Both the position numbers and the translations under genes were made by a program. Under the pieces are notes generated by a model. The model did no database searches. It was not told the origin of the DNA and saw only the letters and a program-made list of their open reading frames with translations. From the NCBI GenBank assembly GCA_903789665.1, contig CAIFEX010000009.1, positions 28,700 through 92,699 of the forward strand: a stretch of DNA of 64,000 bases, written 5' to 3'. This DNA is from an uncultured Clostridium sp. Its GTDB lineage: Bacteria > Bacillota > Clostridia > Clostridiales > Clostridiaceae. Below, piece by piece: positions 1 through 9,767 of this stretch; position 1 is the stretch's first letter, and every line of letters begins with the position of its first letter.

Positions 1-52
1 TTTACATTTTATATATACCTATATTTTGAAAATATTTTTTATTGAACAGTAT

Positions 53-1090
53 TCACTTGTCATTGGGCCTGAATTTACCGGCCATTTCATTATGAAAATA
101 AGCTAATTTATGATTACCGAGCTTGTCATAACAAACGCAGAGCTGAAGATGTGGAATCCAAGTCCAGTAAGCATCATTAAAAAAGCCCAGGCTGTTTTTG
201 GGTTTCTCTAATTTTAAAGCCATCTCATACCAGAATACAGCTTGATGTAATTTATTTTCCATTAGAAATGAAAATCCAACTCTGCAGCACCCCTCAGCCC
301 TGGGATTGTCATACTCAAAACTTTTAAATATATATTTTCTGGACTTCTCAAATTTGTTTACTGATAAACAGTAATCGCTTATATTGCTGCATATTCTTAT
401 CTTATCTTCTGACCATCCTTTGTCTGATTTTAAAAATTTAGAATAATACTGAAAAGCCATGTTATATCTTTTATGATCGTAGAGCTCATTTCCATAGTAG
501 AGAATGTCTCTCAGGGAAAAATGTATGCCTTTTTTTAATTTGTTTTCATACATTTGTATATTGCGGTTTGGACTATAGTTTATTTTCTTGTGTGTTACGG
601 CAATGTCGGAATTAAAGATATTGCCATGTACTTCTAGATATTCATGAACAAAACCCACCCATTTAAAATTTCTAGAAGCCTTAACTAGCCTGTTTCTTCT
701 ATAGCTTAAGGTGGTGTTCCCATATTCATCGAATCCAACATTATATTTCATGGTTACAGAGTCTAAAGAAGAATCAAAAGACTCTTTCATGATTTTAAAT
801 TTCTTTATATCTTCGGGAAGCAAAATATCATCTGCGTCAAGCCACAGTATATAGTCCTCAGTTGCCATGCTAAACGAGAAATTTCTTGCCGATGAAAAAT
901 CGTCTGTCCACTCAAAGTCATATATTTTGTCCGTGAAATTTTTACATATATCTTTCGTGCTGTCGGAAGAACCGGTGTCTACTATTATTATTTCATCAAC
1001 TAAATCTCTAACTGACGATAGACATCGTTTTATTGTATTTTCTTCATTTTTTACTATCATACATAGACTTACAGTTATGGGATCTTTCAA
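53..1090 (-). CDS. Family 2 glycosyltransferase with C-terminal TPR-like region
   Basis: This protein should transfer a sugar from a nucleotide donor to a protein or glycan in the cytoplasm. The N-terminal ~100 residues form a GT-A (GT2) domain: VSLCMIVKNEE, IIIVDTGSSDST and the metal-binding LDADD. The remainder is helical and contains repeat-like segments (YYGNELYDHKRYNMAFQYY, then AVFWYEMALKLEKP), as in SunS-like and TPR-linked glycosyltransferases. The start is TTG at 1090, with GGAGATG six bases upstream. It lies immediately downstream of, and on the same strand as, the collagen-like exosporium gene, so that threonine-rich protein is a reasonable acceptor. That link is inference from position. 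The family call is firm; the acceptor is unknown. Confidence 0.85.
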   Translation of the reverse strand: MKDPITVSLCMIVKNEENTIKRCLSSVRDLVDEIIIVDTGSSDSTKDICKNFTDKIYDFEWTDDFSSARNFSFSMATEDYILWLDADDILLPEDIKKFKIMKESFDSSLDSVTMKYNVGFDEYGNTTLSYRRNRLVKASRNFKWVGFVHEYLEVHGNIFNSDIAVTHKKINYSPNRNIQMYENKLKKGIHFSLRDILYYGNELYDHKRYNMAFQYYSKFLKSDKGWSEDKIRICSNISDYCLSVNKFEKSRKYIFKSFEYDNPRAEGCCRVGFSFLMENKLHQAVFWYEMALKLEKPKNSLGFFNDAYWTWIPHLQLCVCYDKLGNHKLAYFHNEMAGKFRPNDK

Positions 1091-1220
1091 TATATCATCT
1101 CCATTCTTTCATTTCATTGAGTTTTGAATTTTGTACTTTGATATCCGTGTAGAAGGATATATAATTTTAAGGCAGTAAATGACGGCTTATGTTTGAGAAG
1201 GTATTTTTATAAAGAACTTA

Positions 1221-1241
1221 CTGCATAATTCAATTATGCAG
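1221..1241 (-). terminator. Hairpin downstream of the collagen-like gene
   Basis: A perfect inverted repeat, CTGCATAATT then one base then AATTATGCAG, lies 25 bases past the stop of the collagen-like gene. Read on the minus strand it is followed by a T-rich but interrupted stretch (TAAGTTCTTTAT). It may be a weak terminator that lets some transcription continue into the glycosyltransferase gene. The rest of the 175-base gap holds no other clear signal. Confidence 0.4.
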
Positions 1242-1265
1242 CAGTCCTTTTAGTAAGAAATTGGA

Positions 1266-3587
1266 TTAATTAATATCGACGCCTGCACTTGCATAGCCTG
1301 CGATAATTGCTGCTACATCAACACCAGATGTTACATCTGCTGAAAACACCATTAATAAACGAGTTCCTATATTTACCGGTATTGAAAGACCTGAAATTGA
1401 TCCACTGCTGATTGAGCCAATTGAAATTATATTTGTCAATGCTGGCGATAATGTCACAGAAGCACCTGGAATAGGAGTAAAGGTATTATCTGGAGCGGTC
1501 GACTGATATAACTGTGCAGTAATGCTTATGGTTGATCCTATGAGGGTTAATGAAGCCGTGGTGCTAAAGTATGCAGATATTGAAGTAATAGTGCCTGTGC
1601 GGGGAACCGAAAGTGCAAAATTAAGCAAGGTATCTGCAGCTCCTGTTAGATCAATAGTGCCACCGCTTTCAATGTCAACGCCAACTGCTGCATTTCCAAA
1701 CCCAATAAGGCTTACATTGCTTAAAGTTCCGCCTAAAATGGTTGTTAATGAAGTGGGAAGACCTGATGCAAATGGAATTATAGCACCGCCTCCACCAGTA
1801 GCGCCAGTAGCTCCTGTCGGCCCTGTTGCTCCGGTAGCACCGGTAGGTCCTTGTACACCTTGAGGCCCGGTAGCACCTGTTGCACCAGCTGGCCCTTGAA
1901 TTCCTTGTGGACCGGTAGTGCCAGTTGCACCAGTAGGCCCTTGAATTCCCTGAGGTCCGGTTGTACCCGTTGCACCAGTAGGTCCCTGAATGCCCTGCGG
2001 TCCGGTAGCACCTGTTGGCCCAGTGGCACCTTGTACACCCTGAGGCCCAGTATCTCCTGTTGGACCTTGAATTCCCTGAGGTCCAGTAGCGCCTGTTGCT
2101 CCAGTCGGTCCCTGGATACCTTGAGATCCAGTAGCACCGGTTACTCCTTGAATACCCTGAGGTCCAGTTGGACCAATTGTTCCTTGAGAACCAGTAGCTC
2201 CAGTGGCACCTTGTACACCTTGAGGTCCAGTATCTCCAGTTGGTCCTTGAATTCCCTGCGACCCAGTAGCTCCGGTGTTTCCAGTAGGACCTTGAATACC
2301 TTGAGAGCCTGTCGCTCCAGTGGCACCTGTTGCTCCAGTCGGTCCCTGGATACCTTGAGATCCAGTAGCACCTGTTGCACCGGTTACTCCTTGAATGCCT
2401 TGAGGTCCAGTTGGACCAATTGTTCCTTGAGAACCAGTAGCTCCAGTGGCACCTTGTACACCTTGAGGTCCAGTATCTCCAGTTGGTCCTTGAATACCTT
2501 GAGATCCAGTAGCACCTGTTGCACCAGCTGGTCCTTGAATTCCTTGAGGCCCAACAGCGCCAGTAGCTCCTGTCGGCCCTGTTGCTCCGGTAGCACCGGT
2601 AGGTCCTTGTACACCTTGAGGCCCGGTAGCACCTGTTGCACCGGTTACTCCTTGAATACCCTGAGGTCCAGTTGGACCAATTGTTCCTTGAGAACCAGTA
2701 GCTCCAGTGGCACCTTGTACACCTTGAGGTCCAGTATCTCCAGTTGGTCCTTGAATTCCCTGCGACCCAGTAGCTCCGGTGTTTCCAGTAGGACCTTGAA
2801 TACCTTGAGAGCCTGTCGCTCCAGTGGCACCTGTTGCTCCAGTCGGTCCCTGGATACCTTGAGATCCGGTAGCACCTGTTGCACCAGCTGGCCCTTGAAT
2901 TCCTTGTAGACCGGTAGTGCCAGTTGCACCAGTAGGACCTTGAATTCCCTGAGGTCCGGTTGTACCCGTTGCACCAGTAGGTCCTGTAGGACCCGTTGGA
3001 CATATAGGTGGACATATTGGATGGCAGGGATCTTCACAGGGATCCTGGTAGCAATCATCTTTTATCAATAAATATGGAGTGTGATTACCTCTACTGCTGT
3101 CATAACCTATTATTGTATTTATAATGTCTTCTGAATTAACCAGAGTTATTCCATTATTTGTAACTGTATTTTCATACCAGTTAATAACTAGACTTGTAAT
3201 ATCTATCTGTATATAATTGCAAACATCTTCATCTGTTACCATTATGGTATATGGTGTTAGGGAAATATTAGGCATATTGTTCCAAGTGACTGAACTTTCG
3301 TCAAAATCACTTAAATTATTATAAATATTCACCTGCTGACACATATGCTGGCAATCGGATTGTTCTTTTCGATTTACATAAAGAAATAAAGTCGCATTTG
3401 TTATCGTGACTTCAGAAGGCAACGCATTTGTTATATCAAATTTTAATAGGCTTCTATAATTATCTGGGCATCTATTGTATTGAACATATTCTCCTGTATA
3501 CAAAACAGATGATGAAACAAAATTTTGATTTGCAAAGAATTGAGATATATATACATCATCTGTCGGATAAGCCGTATAAAAAGCCAT
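1266..3587 (-). CDS. Collagen-like exosporium protein, BclB type, with N-terminal DNRLRE-like domain
   Basis: This is a probable structural filament protein of the spore surface (773 aa). Residues 1-180 resemble a DNRLRE/carbohydrate-binding-like beta domain ([33 protein letters not shown]). A short Cys/Pro-rich linker follows at 180-197. About 400 residues of uninterrupted Gly-X-Y come next, mostly GPTGATG, GPQGIQG and GPQGVQG. Residues 598-773 match the BclB exosporium C-terminal domain ([25 protein letters not shown] [26 protein letters not shown]). There is no signal peptide, as expected for a mother-cell protein. The start ATG follows GAGGAGGAAAATTT. Threonine in the X-Y positions offers many O-glycosylation sites, and a glycosyltransferase lies next door. 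No clear sigma-E or sigma-K promoter could be read upstream. Confidence 0.88.
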   Translation of the reverse strand: MAFYTAYPTDDVYISQFFANQNFVSSSVLYTGEYVQYNRCPDNYRSLLKFDITNALPSEVTITNATLFLYVNRKEQSDCQHMCQQVNIYNNLSDFDESSVTWNNMPNISLTPYTIMVTDEDVCNYIQIDITSLVINWYENTVTNNGITLVNSEDIINTIIGYDSSRGNHTPYLLIKDDCYQDPCEDPCHPICPPICPTGPTGPTGATGTTGPQGIQGPTGATGTTGLQGIQGPAGATGATGSQGIQGPTGATGATGATGSQGIQGPTGNTGATGSQGIQGPTGDTGPQGVQGATGATGSQGTIGPTGPQGIQGVTGATGATGPQGVQGPTGATGATGPTGATGAVGPQGIQGPAGATGATGSQGIQGPTGDTGPQGVQGATGATGSQGTIGPTGPQGIQGVTGATGATGSQGIQGPTGATGATGATGSQGIQGPTGNTGATGSQGIQGPTGDTGPQGVQGATGATGSQGTIGPTGPQGIQGVTGATGSQGIQGPTGATGATGPQGIQGPTGDTGPQGVQGATGPTGATGPQGIQGPTGATGTTGPQGIQGPTGATGTTGPQGIQGPAGATGATGPQGVQGPTGATGATGPTGATGATGGGGAIIPFASGLPTSLTTILGGTLSNVSLIGFGNAAVGVDIESGGTIDLTGAADTLLNFALSVPRTGTITSISAYFSTTASLTLIGSTISITAQLYQSTAPDNTFTPIPGASVTLSPALTNIISIGSISSGSISGLSIPVNIGTRLLMVFSADVTSGVDVAAIIAGYASAGVDIN
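2137..2867 (-). repeat. Long internal duplication in the collagen region
   Basis: Positions 2137-2363 and 2641-2867 read as identical at the DNA level, 504 bases (168 codons) apart; both copies start CCGGTTACTCCTTGAATACC. A third partial, slightly diverged copy lies near 2388-2490. Identity at synonymous sites points to recent unequal recombination or slippage within the Gly-X-Y tract, so repeat number is likely to vary between strains. Short-read assemblies could collapse this region. Confidence 0.85.
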
Positions 3588-3784
3588 AAATTTTCCTCCT
3601 CACTTTTCGAGTACTATTCTCTTGTATAATAATTTAAAATTGTTTCAGTTATAATATATAAATTTTTTTGCTTTTTTGTTACAAATTTTAAGTGGTATTT
3701 GGTTAAAAAGATAAAAAAGATAAAATAATATATGATTTTCAATTATATTGATTTATTATATAATCTATATGGAGGAAAAAATTG

Positions 3785-6172
3785 ATGAAAAAAATAGAAC
3801 TGTTGGCCCCGGCGGGAAATCTGGAAAGCATGTATGCTGCAATTGGAGCGGGGGCAGATGCCGTTTATCTTGGAGGAAATAGATTTTCAGCAAGAGCTTA
3901 TGCACAGAATTTTGATGATAAAAATATGGAAAATGCAGTAGAATATTGTCATCTCAACAATACCAAAGTGTATGTGACTGTAAATACTATAATTAAAGAA
4001 AAAGAACTGGATAAAGCTTATAGATACGCAAAACTTTTATATAATATGGGAGTAGATGCTCTTATAGTGCAAGATATAGGACTGTCTTCCGTTTTGCAGG
4101 AGATGATTCCAAACCTTGAATTACACGCGTCTACGCAGATGACTGTACATAATGGAGAAACTGCCACTTTTTTAAACAAGAGAGGATTTAAGAGAATAGT
4201 GCTTTCAAGGGAACTTTCCCTGAAGGAAATAGGGCATATATCCAAAAATCTTGGAATAGAAACAGAAATATTCATACACGGTGCACTCTGCATTTGCTAT
4301 TCGGGGCAGTGTCTTATGAGCAGTATCATTGGGGGAAGAAGCGGAAATAGAGGAAGATGTGCTCAACCCTGCAGACTGCCTTATGAGATAATAGATGCAA
4401 AAGGTAAAAGCAGGAAAAAGGGATATCTTTTAAGCCCTAAGGATATGTGTACTATTGAGAATATAGGAGATATAATTAAAACTGGTGTATATTCTTTGAA
4501 AATTGAAGGCAGGATGAAAAGACCTGAATATGTTGCAGGGGTAGTAAAAGAGTATAGAAATGTGATAGATAATTTTTATAAAAACCCTGTAATGTTGAAA
4601 AATATATCTTGTCTAAATCACAGCAAGAAAAATCTTTTGCAGTTATTTAACAGGGAAGGTTTTTCAAAAGCCTATCTTTTTGGGAATACTGGAAGAGATA
4701 TGATGTCTTATTCTTTTCCCAATAATACTGGAATAAAAATAGGCCGTGTTAATAGGGATGGCAGGATGATTTCCCTAACGGGAGATATATCTGTAGGTGA
4801 TGGTGTGAAAATTGCAAATCAAGGTTTTGCTGTTTCAAAAATATTTAGAGGAAATAAAGAAGTACTGAAAGCCCACGGTGGTGAAAGTGTAAAGTTGAAT
4901 TCCCCTGATTATAAATACAGGGAGAATGGGGAAAATGCGGTATACAAGACTTCTGATTTTTCTCAAAATAAGAATTTACGGGGAATTTATAGAAATGCAC
5001 TTCTGAAAAAGTTCAAATTGTCTCTGATAGTGCGGTTTCAGCAAAAAAAGCCCATTGCATTATGTACTAGTTACGGTGGTATTGATTTTAAGGTGGAAGG
5101 CAAGAAGGTTGAAAAAGCGCTGAAATGTCCTTTGAGTAAGGAGAGAATATGCAAAAGTTTAAATAAAACGGGGAAAGAAATATTTGAATTTGAAAATATA
5201 GAATTTAAATGTTTTGAAAATGGCTTTTTACCCATATCTGCTTTAAATGAAGTTAGAAGAGATCTCCTGAAGAAAATTAAAGAATATGTATTAATTGAAA
5301 ACAGAAGAGATAGCAATTTGAAAGATGAAATTCACCATCCGGCTGTTGTGAAAAATAGATTTGCCGATAAAAAATTACCTTCTAAAATAATATTTGTGAG
5401 TACCGATGAACAGTTGAGGGCGGTGCTTGAATCGGATTTTCAGTATATATGTATAAATCCATTTCAAAGAGAAAAAATTAAAGTTGATTTGGGAAGTCTT
5501 GAGCCTAAAAAAATATATGTCAAAATACCCAATATAATAAGAGGAGAATTCAGCTGTGTAAAAAAATTTATAGACGAAAATTTAGACAGCATTGAAGGCA
5601 TAGTTACGGCTAATTTAGGCATGATAAATGAATTTAAAAATAAAGTGAGGATTTTAGGGGATTATAAATTAAATATAACCAATAGTCCAGCACTAGATTT
5701 TTATGGTAAAATTACAAATGGAGATTGTCTAAGTGTAGAATTGAACAGGCATGAAATAGAGGATATTATAAAAAAAAGCAATACTGAGACACAGTTATTG
5801 ATATATGGGAAGATAGAACTTATGGTAAGTGAATACTGTGTTATAGGAAGTACAGTTGGAGACAAATGTAGTTTTAGGAACTGCAGCGGAGTTTGTAGAG
5901 AAGAAACTTTTTCACTTTTAGACAGAAAGAAAAAAAGTTTTGCGTTGAGAACAGATAGATTTTGCAGAAGCTATATATACAATACAGTCCCTGTTAATTT
6001 GATATCAAATGTAAAGGAATTGAGAGATATGGGAATTGACAGTTTTAGGGCAGATTTTATTGATGAAGATTATGATGAAACTAAAAAGATACTGTCATAT
6101 TTTCAAAAAGAGGTATTTGAAGGTGATTTTAGCCGCTTTACCCGGGGACACTATAAAAATGGTGTGAAGTAA
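3785..6172 (+). CDS. U32 family peptidase-like protein (RlhA/TrhP family) with a long C-terminal extension
   Basis: U32 proteins include the RNA hydroxylation enzymes RlhA (23S rRNA) and TrhP/YrrN-YrrO (tRNA); proteolysis is documented only for some members. The N-terminal ~300 residues carry the TIM-barrel-like U32 core: LLAPAGNLESMYAAI, ADAVYLGG, and the signature EIFIHGALC with CYSGQCLMS and GNRGRCAQPCRLPY, whose cysteines are typical of the family. At 795 aa it is about twice the length of the minimal family and matches the long DUF3656-containing form, with a second U32-like segment near the C-terminus (GDKCSFRNCSGVCREE). ATG at 3785 follows GGAGG by nine bases; TTG at 3782 is also possible. 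It precedes mutS2 by about 50 bases and is probably cotranscribed. Confidence 0.85.
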   Translation: MKKIELLAPAGNLESMYAAIGAGADAVYLGGNRFSARAYAQNFDDKNMENAVEYCHLNNTKVYVTVNTIIKEKELDKAYRYAKLLYNMGVDALIVQDIGLSSVLQEMIPNLELHASTQMTVHNGETATFLNKRGFKRIVLSRELSLKEIGHISKNLGIETEIFIHGALCICYSGQCLMSSIIGGRSGNRGRCAQPCRLPYEIIDAKGKSRKKGYLLSPKDMCTIENIGDIIKTGVYSLKIEGRMKRPEYVAGVVKEYRNVIDNFYKNPVMLKNISCLNHSKKNLLQLFNREGFSKAYLFGNTGRDMMSYSFPNNTGIKIGRVNRDGRMISLTGDISVGDGVKIANQGFAVSKIFRGNKEVLKAHGGESVKLNSPDYKYRENGENAVYKTSDFSQNKNLRGIYRNALLKKFKLSLIVRFQQKKPIALCTSYGGIDFKVEGKKVEKALKCPLSKERICKSLNKTGKEIFEFENIEFKCFENGFLPISALNEVRRDLLKKIKEYVLIENRRDSNLKDEIHHPAVVKNRFADKKLPSKIIFVSTDEQLRAVLESDFQYICINPFQREKIKVDLGSLEPKKIYVKIPNIIRGEFSCVKKFIDENLDSIEGIVTANLGMINEFKNKVRILGDYKLNITNSPALDFYGKITNGDCLSVELNRHEIEDIIKKSNTETQLLIYGKIELMVSEYCVIGSTVGDKCSFRNCSGVCREETFSLLDRKKKSFALRTDRFCRSYIYNTVPVNLISNVKELRDMGIDSFRADFIDEDYDETKKILSYFQKEVFEGDFSRFTRGHYKNGVK

Positions 6173-6221
6173 ATCGATATTGACAGATTCATTTTTTAAC
6201 TGAAGGGGTAGATATATTTAA

Positions 6222-8582
6222 ATGAATGAAAAATCTTTAAAAATATTGGAATTCTATAAAGTAAAGGAAAAACTGAAGGAATATGCAAATACTGGTGCGG
6301 CAAGGGACTTGGTAGATAAACTTGAGCCCTATGACAATGTTTATGAGGTCAAACGACATCTTGCAGAAACTCAGGAGGCGCTGGGTCTTCTGGTATTTAA
6401 AGGCAATCCGCCTTTTGAAGGTGTCTATGATGTAAGAAAGGGCATAGCAATGGCTCAAAAGGGCTTTGTACTGGTGCCGGGGCAGATTTTGAAAATAGGT
6501 GCCATCTTAAAAGCTGCAAGGAGATTTCAAAAGTATATAAGTACTAGAGAAGATGAAAATCATTTCCAGATAATAGAAAATATATGTTCAAATATTATAA
6601 TCTTAAAAGATTTGGAAAATAAAATTTCTATGTCCATAGAAAGCGAAGAGGAGATATCAGATAAGGCAAGCCCTCAATTATACAAAATTAGAAGAGATCT
6701 ACAAAATAAGAATGCTTCTGTAAGAAGCAGGGTAAACTCGTTTGTGAGGACTTATTCTTCCTATCTGCAGGATAATTTGTATACTATGAGGGGAGACAGA
6801 TATGTGCTGCCTGTGAAAGCAGAAAATAAAGCCATGGTACCGGGTCTTGTTCATGATCAGAGTGCAAGTGGGGCCACACTTTACATAGAACCCATGGGGC
6901 TTGTGAATTTAAATAATGAAATAAAAGAATTGAGATTGAAAGAAAAAGCAGAAGTTGATAGGATATTGACTGAATTATCAGGAGAGATATATGAAAATAT
7001 ACATGCAGTTGAAGTTGATGCAGATATAATATGGGAATTGGATTTTGTGTTTGCAAAGGCTAAGTTTGGAAGTGAATTAAATGCAGTCGTACCGAATGTA
7101 AATGAAAATGGGCTGGTTGATATAATAGAGGGCAAACATCCTCTTATAGATAAAAAGGCAGTAGTGCCAATGGATATGCATATAGGCAGAGATTTCAACT
7201 GTCTGGTTATAACGGGACCAAATACGGGGGGTAAGACCGTGGCTCTCAAGACCATAGGACTTTTACATATTATGGCATTGAGCGGTCTCATGATACCTGC
7301 AAAAGAAAATTCAACTATAGGTTTTTTTACTGAGATATTTGCCGACATTGGGGATGAACAGAGTATTGAACAGAATTTATCCACTTTTTCATCCCACATG
7401 ACTAATATAGTTAATATAATTCAAAAATCGGATAACAGGTCTTTGGTATTATTTGATGAACTGGGTGCAGGTACAGATCCCACAGAGGGTGCAGCTCTGG
7501 CGGTATCCATACTTGAAAATTTGAAAAATAGAGGGTGTACGATAGTAGCTACAACACATTACAGCGAATTGAAAATATATGCATTGAAAAGTAAAGGTGT
7601 GGAAAATGCTTCAGTGGAATTTGATGTGGAGACTTTGAAACCTACATATAGGCTTATGATAGGAATACCGGGGAAGTCAAATGCTTTTGAAATATCAAAA
7701 AGACTTGGACTACCCCAATATATAATAGAAGATGCCAGAAAAAATATAACTGGGGATGCTCTAGAGTTTGAAGATTTAATCCAGAGCCTTCAGGAAAAAA
7801 GGGCAAAAGCTGAAAGTTATGCCAGGGAAGCGGAAATTTTGAAAAATGAAGCGGATAAGATCAGATCAAAGTATCAGCAGAAATCAGATAAGCTCCAGAA
7901 TATAAGAGATAAATCCATAATTGAAGCAAAGAGGGAAGCAAAAGAAATATTGAAACAGGCCAAAGAGGATGCGGACAAAATTTTAAAGAATATGAGAGAA
8001 CTTGAAGAAGCCGGGTATACTTCTTCGGCAAGACATGAATTGGAGGAAAATAGAAAAAAATTAAAAAATAAATTGGAAAAAACTGAGGAGGAACTGTATA
8101 AAGGCAGGACTGAAAAAGGAGAAAAACTTAATTCGGTTGAAGAGGGCCAGAAGGTATTTATACCTTCTTTAAATCAAAAAGTGGTGGTCTTAACTAAACC
8201 TGATGCTAAAGGAGAACTGCAGGTTCAAGCTGGGATCATGAAAATAACCGTGAAATTAAAGGATTTAAGAGCTTGTAAAGATAACTCGGACAATGGGAAA
8301 AAGAGAGTTAAGAGAGAGGCAAAATTGAATTTGAGGAGTGTTTCTCCTTCCCTGGATGTGAGGGGAATGGATTCCCTGGGAGCAATTTATACAACGGATA
8401 AATATTTAGATGATGCTTATTTAGGCGGCCTGAAGGAAGTGACTATAATACATGGAAAAGGTACTGGGGTACTTAGAAATTCCATATCGGATATGCTCAA
8501 GCGTCATTCCCATGTAGAAAGCTACAGGCTGGGAGAGTATGGTGAAGGTGGTACAGGTGTTACAGTGGTGGAGTTAAAGTAA
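6222..8582 (+). CDS. mutS2: Endonuclease MutS2 / ribosome rescue ATPase
   Basis: MutS2 is a MutS-related ATPase first linked to suppression of recombination and, in Bacillus, also to splitting of collided ribosomes (RqcU). The protein has the usual 786 aa. The Walker A motif is GPNTGGKTVALKT, Walker B is LVLFDELGAGTDPTEGAA, and ATTHYSELK follows. A long charged coiled coil spans roughly residues 510-640. The C-terminal Smr nuclease domain has SPSLDVRGMDS and IIHGKGTGVLR. ATG at 6222 lies 13 bases past GAAGGGGT. The identification is secure; the balance of DNA and ribosome roles in this organism is not known. Confidence 0.96.
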   Translation: MNEKSLKILEFYKVKEKLKEYANTGAARDLVDKLEPYDNVYEVKRHLAETQEALGLLVFKGNPPFEGVYDVRKGIAMAQKGFVLVPGQILKIGAILKAARRFQKYISTREDENHFQIIENICSNIIILKDLENKISMSIESEEEISDKASPQLYKIRRDLQNKNASVRSRVNSFVRTYSSYLQDNLYTMRGDRYVLPVKAENKAMVPGLVHDQSASGATLYIEPMGLVNLNNEIKELRLKEKAEVDRILTELSGEIYENIHAVEVDADIIWELDFVFAKAKFGSELNAVVPNVNENGLVDIIEGKHPLIDKKAVVPMDMHIGRDFNCLVITGPNTGGKTVALKTIGLLHIMALSGLMIPAKENSTIGFFTEIFADIGDEQSIEQNLSTFSSHMTNIVNIIQKSDNRSLVLFDELGAGTDPTEGAALAVSILENLKNRGCTIVATTHYSELKIYALKSKGVENASVEFDVETLKPTYRLMIGIPGKSNAFEISKRLGLPQYIIEDARKNITGDALEFEDLIQSLQEKRAKAESYAREAEILKNEADKIRSKYQQKSDKLQNIRDKSIIEAKREAKEILKQAKEDADKILKNMRELEEAGYTSSARHELEENRKKLKNKLEKTEEELYKGRTEKGEKLNSVEEGQKVFIPSLNQKVVVLTKPDAKGELQVQAGIMKITVKLKDLRACKDNSDNGKKRVKREAKLNLRSVSPSLDVRGMDSLGAIYTTDKYLDDAYLGGLKEVTIIHGKGTGVLRNSISDMLKRHSHVESYRLGEYGEGGTGVTVVELK

Positions 8583-8697
8583 TCAAATATGATATAATTG
8601 TTATGTAAAATTTTATATTATGGATAAATTACAAAAAAGGGGGGAGAATTCATTAAATAATTGGAATTTAATATATTATTTAATGATATTATTTGCT

Positions 8698-9717
8698 ATG
8701 AACTATGATGATGTATTAAAAAAGGCACGTGAAAATTTAAGAGGAAGCTGCAGGGTATGTCCTGTGTGCAACGGGTATGCCTGTGCCGGTGAAGTACCAG
8801 GTATGGGAGGAAAGGGAACAGGAGATTCCTTCAAGGAAAATTTTAATGCACTAAATAGATATAAGTTGAATATGAGGGTTATACACGACGCCAAAAATCC
8901 GGACACTTCTGTAGAACTGTTCGGAAAGAAGATGGACATACCTGTGCTGGCAGCTCCGGTTTCCGGAACTACTCTGAATATGGGGGGAAAGTTTACTGAA
9001 GAAGAATATATATCCTGGATTATAGGAGGATGTCTGGATGGAGGAATATATCCCATAGTAGGGGATACTGCCGTAGATTCTTTTTTGATAACTAACTTGC
9101 AAAAATTAAAGGAATATGGCGGCAGGGGGATAGCTGTAATAAAACCCTGGGAAAATGAAAATGTTATAGGTAAAATAAAAATTGCAGAAAAAGCGGGAGT
9201 GTTTGCCGTAGGTATGGACATAGATGCAGCAGGTCTTATAACTTTGGCGATCCATGGAAAGCCTGTAGGACCTAAGACAATAGACGAGATAGAAGAAATT
9301 GTTAAAAGTACCGAGCTCCCATTTATATTGAAGGGTATAATGACGGCCGATGAAGCAGAACTTGCTGTAAGAGCCGGAGTTAGTGCAATAGTGGTTTCAA
9401 ATCACGGCGGCAGGGTTTTAGATCAGACACCGGGAGTGGCAGATGTCCTTCCGGATATAGCTAAAGCAGTCAAGGGCAGGGTTACAATATTAGCAGATGG
9501 CGGAATTAGGAGCGGTGTAGATGTACTTAAAATGCTGGCGCTTGGTGCAGATGCCGTGCTTATAGGAAGACCTTTTGTAACTGCATCTTTTGGGGGCCAG
9601 CGGGATGGAGTAAAATTGTATGTTGAAAATTTAAAAAGTGAATTGAAATCTGCTATGGTTTTAACGGGATGCAAGTCTGTAAAAGATATAGACAGCAGAA
9701 TATTGTATAACAGATAA
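8698..9717 (+). CDS. FMN-dependent alpha-hydroxy-acid dehydrogenase family protein
   Basis: This is a predicted FMN flavoprotein oxidising 2-hydroxy acids such as lactate or glycolate in the cytoplasm. Family motifs in the second half are VVSNHGGRVLDQTPG (His-Gly-Gly-Arg active site), TILADGGIRSGVDVLKML and DAVLIGRPF. The N-terminus is unusual for classical LldD: CRVCPVCNGYAC places four cysteines at 18, 21, 24 and 29, followed by GEVPGMGGKGTG; this layout seems typical of clostridial members. ATG at 8698 gives the expected N-terminus (MNYDDVLKKARENL), but the good GGGGGGAG lies 50 bases upstream. ATG 8683 or 8620 in the same frame are alternatives. The substrate is not determinable from sequence. 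The phosphotransbutyrylase-like gene follows 50 bases downstream. Confidence 0.8.
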   Translation: MNYDDVLKKARENLRGSCRVCPVCNGYACAGEVPGMGGKGTGDSFKENFNALNRYKLNMRVIHDAKNPDTSVELFGKKMDIPVLAAPVSGTTLNMGGKFTEEEYISWIIGGCLDGGIYPIVGDTAVDSFLITNLQKLKEYGGRGIAVIKPWENENVIGKIKIAEKAGVFAVGMDIDAAGLITLAIHGKPVGPKTIDEIEEIVKSTELPFILKGIMTADEAELAVRAGVSAIVVSNHGGRVLDQTPGVADVLPDIAKAVKGRVTILADGGIRSGVDVLKMLALGADAVLIGRPFVTASFGGQRDGVKLYVENLKSELKSAMVLTGCKSVKDIDSRILYNR

Positions 9718-9767
9718 TGGAGAATTGGTGTTTTTAATTGTGGGGATATGGAAAGGAAGAAATAAAA

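Noticed and set aside
1800..2990. Regularly spaced short repeats that could look like a CRISPR array
   Set aside because: The units are imperfect, contiguous and in frame with Gly-X-Y coding sequence. There are no unique spacers and no cas genes.
1522..3058. Several long open frames on both strands overlapping the collagen gene
   Set aside because: They are by-products of the Gly-X-Y repeat, which keeps stop codons out of other frames. They lack ribosome-binding sites and their translations are low-complexity.
6833..6845. TGGTACCGGG resembling a T-box antiterminator motif
   Set aside because: It lies inside the mutS2 coding sequence and has no T-box leader features.
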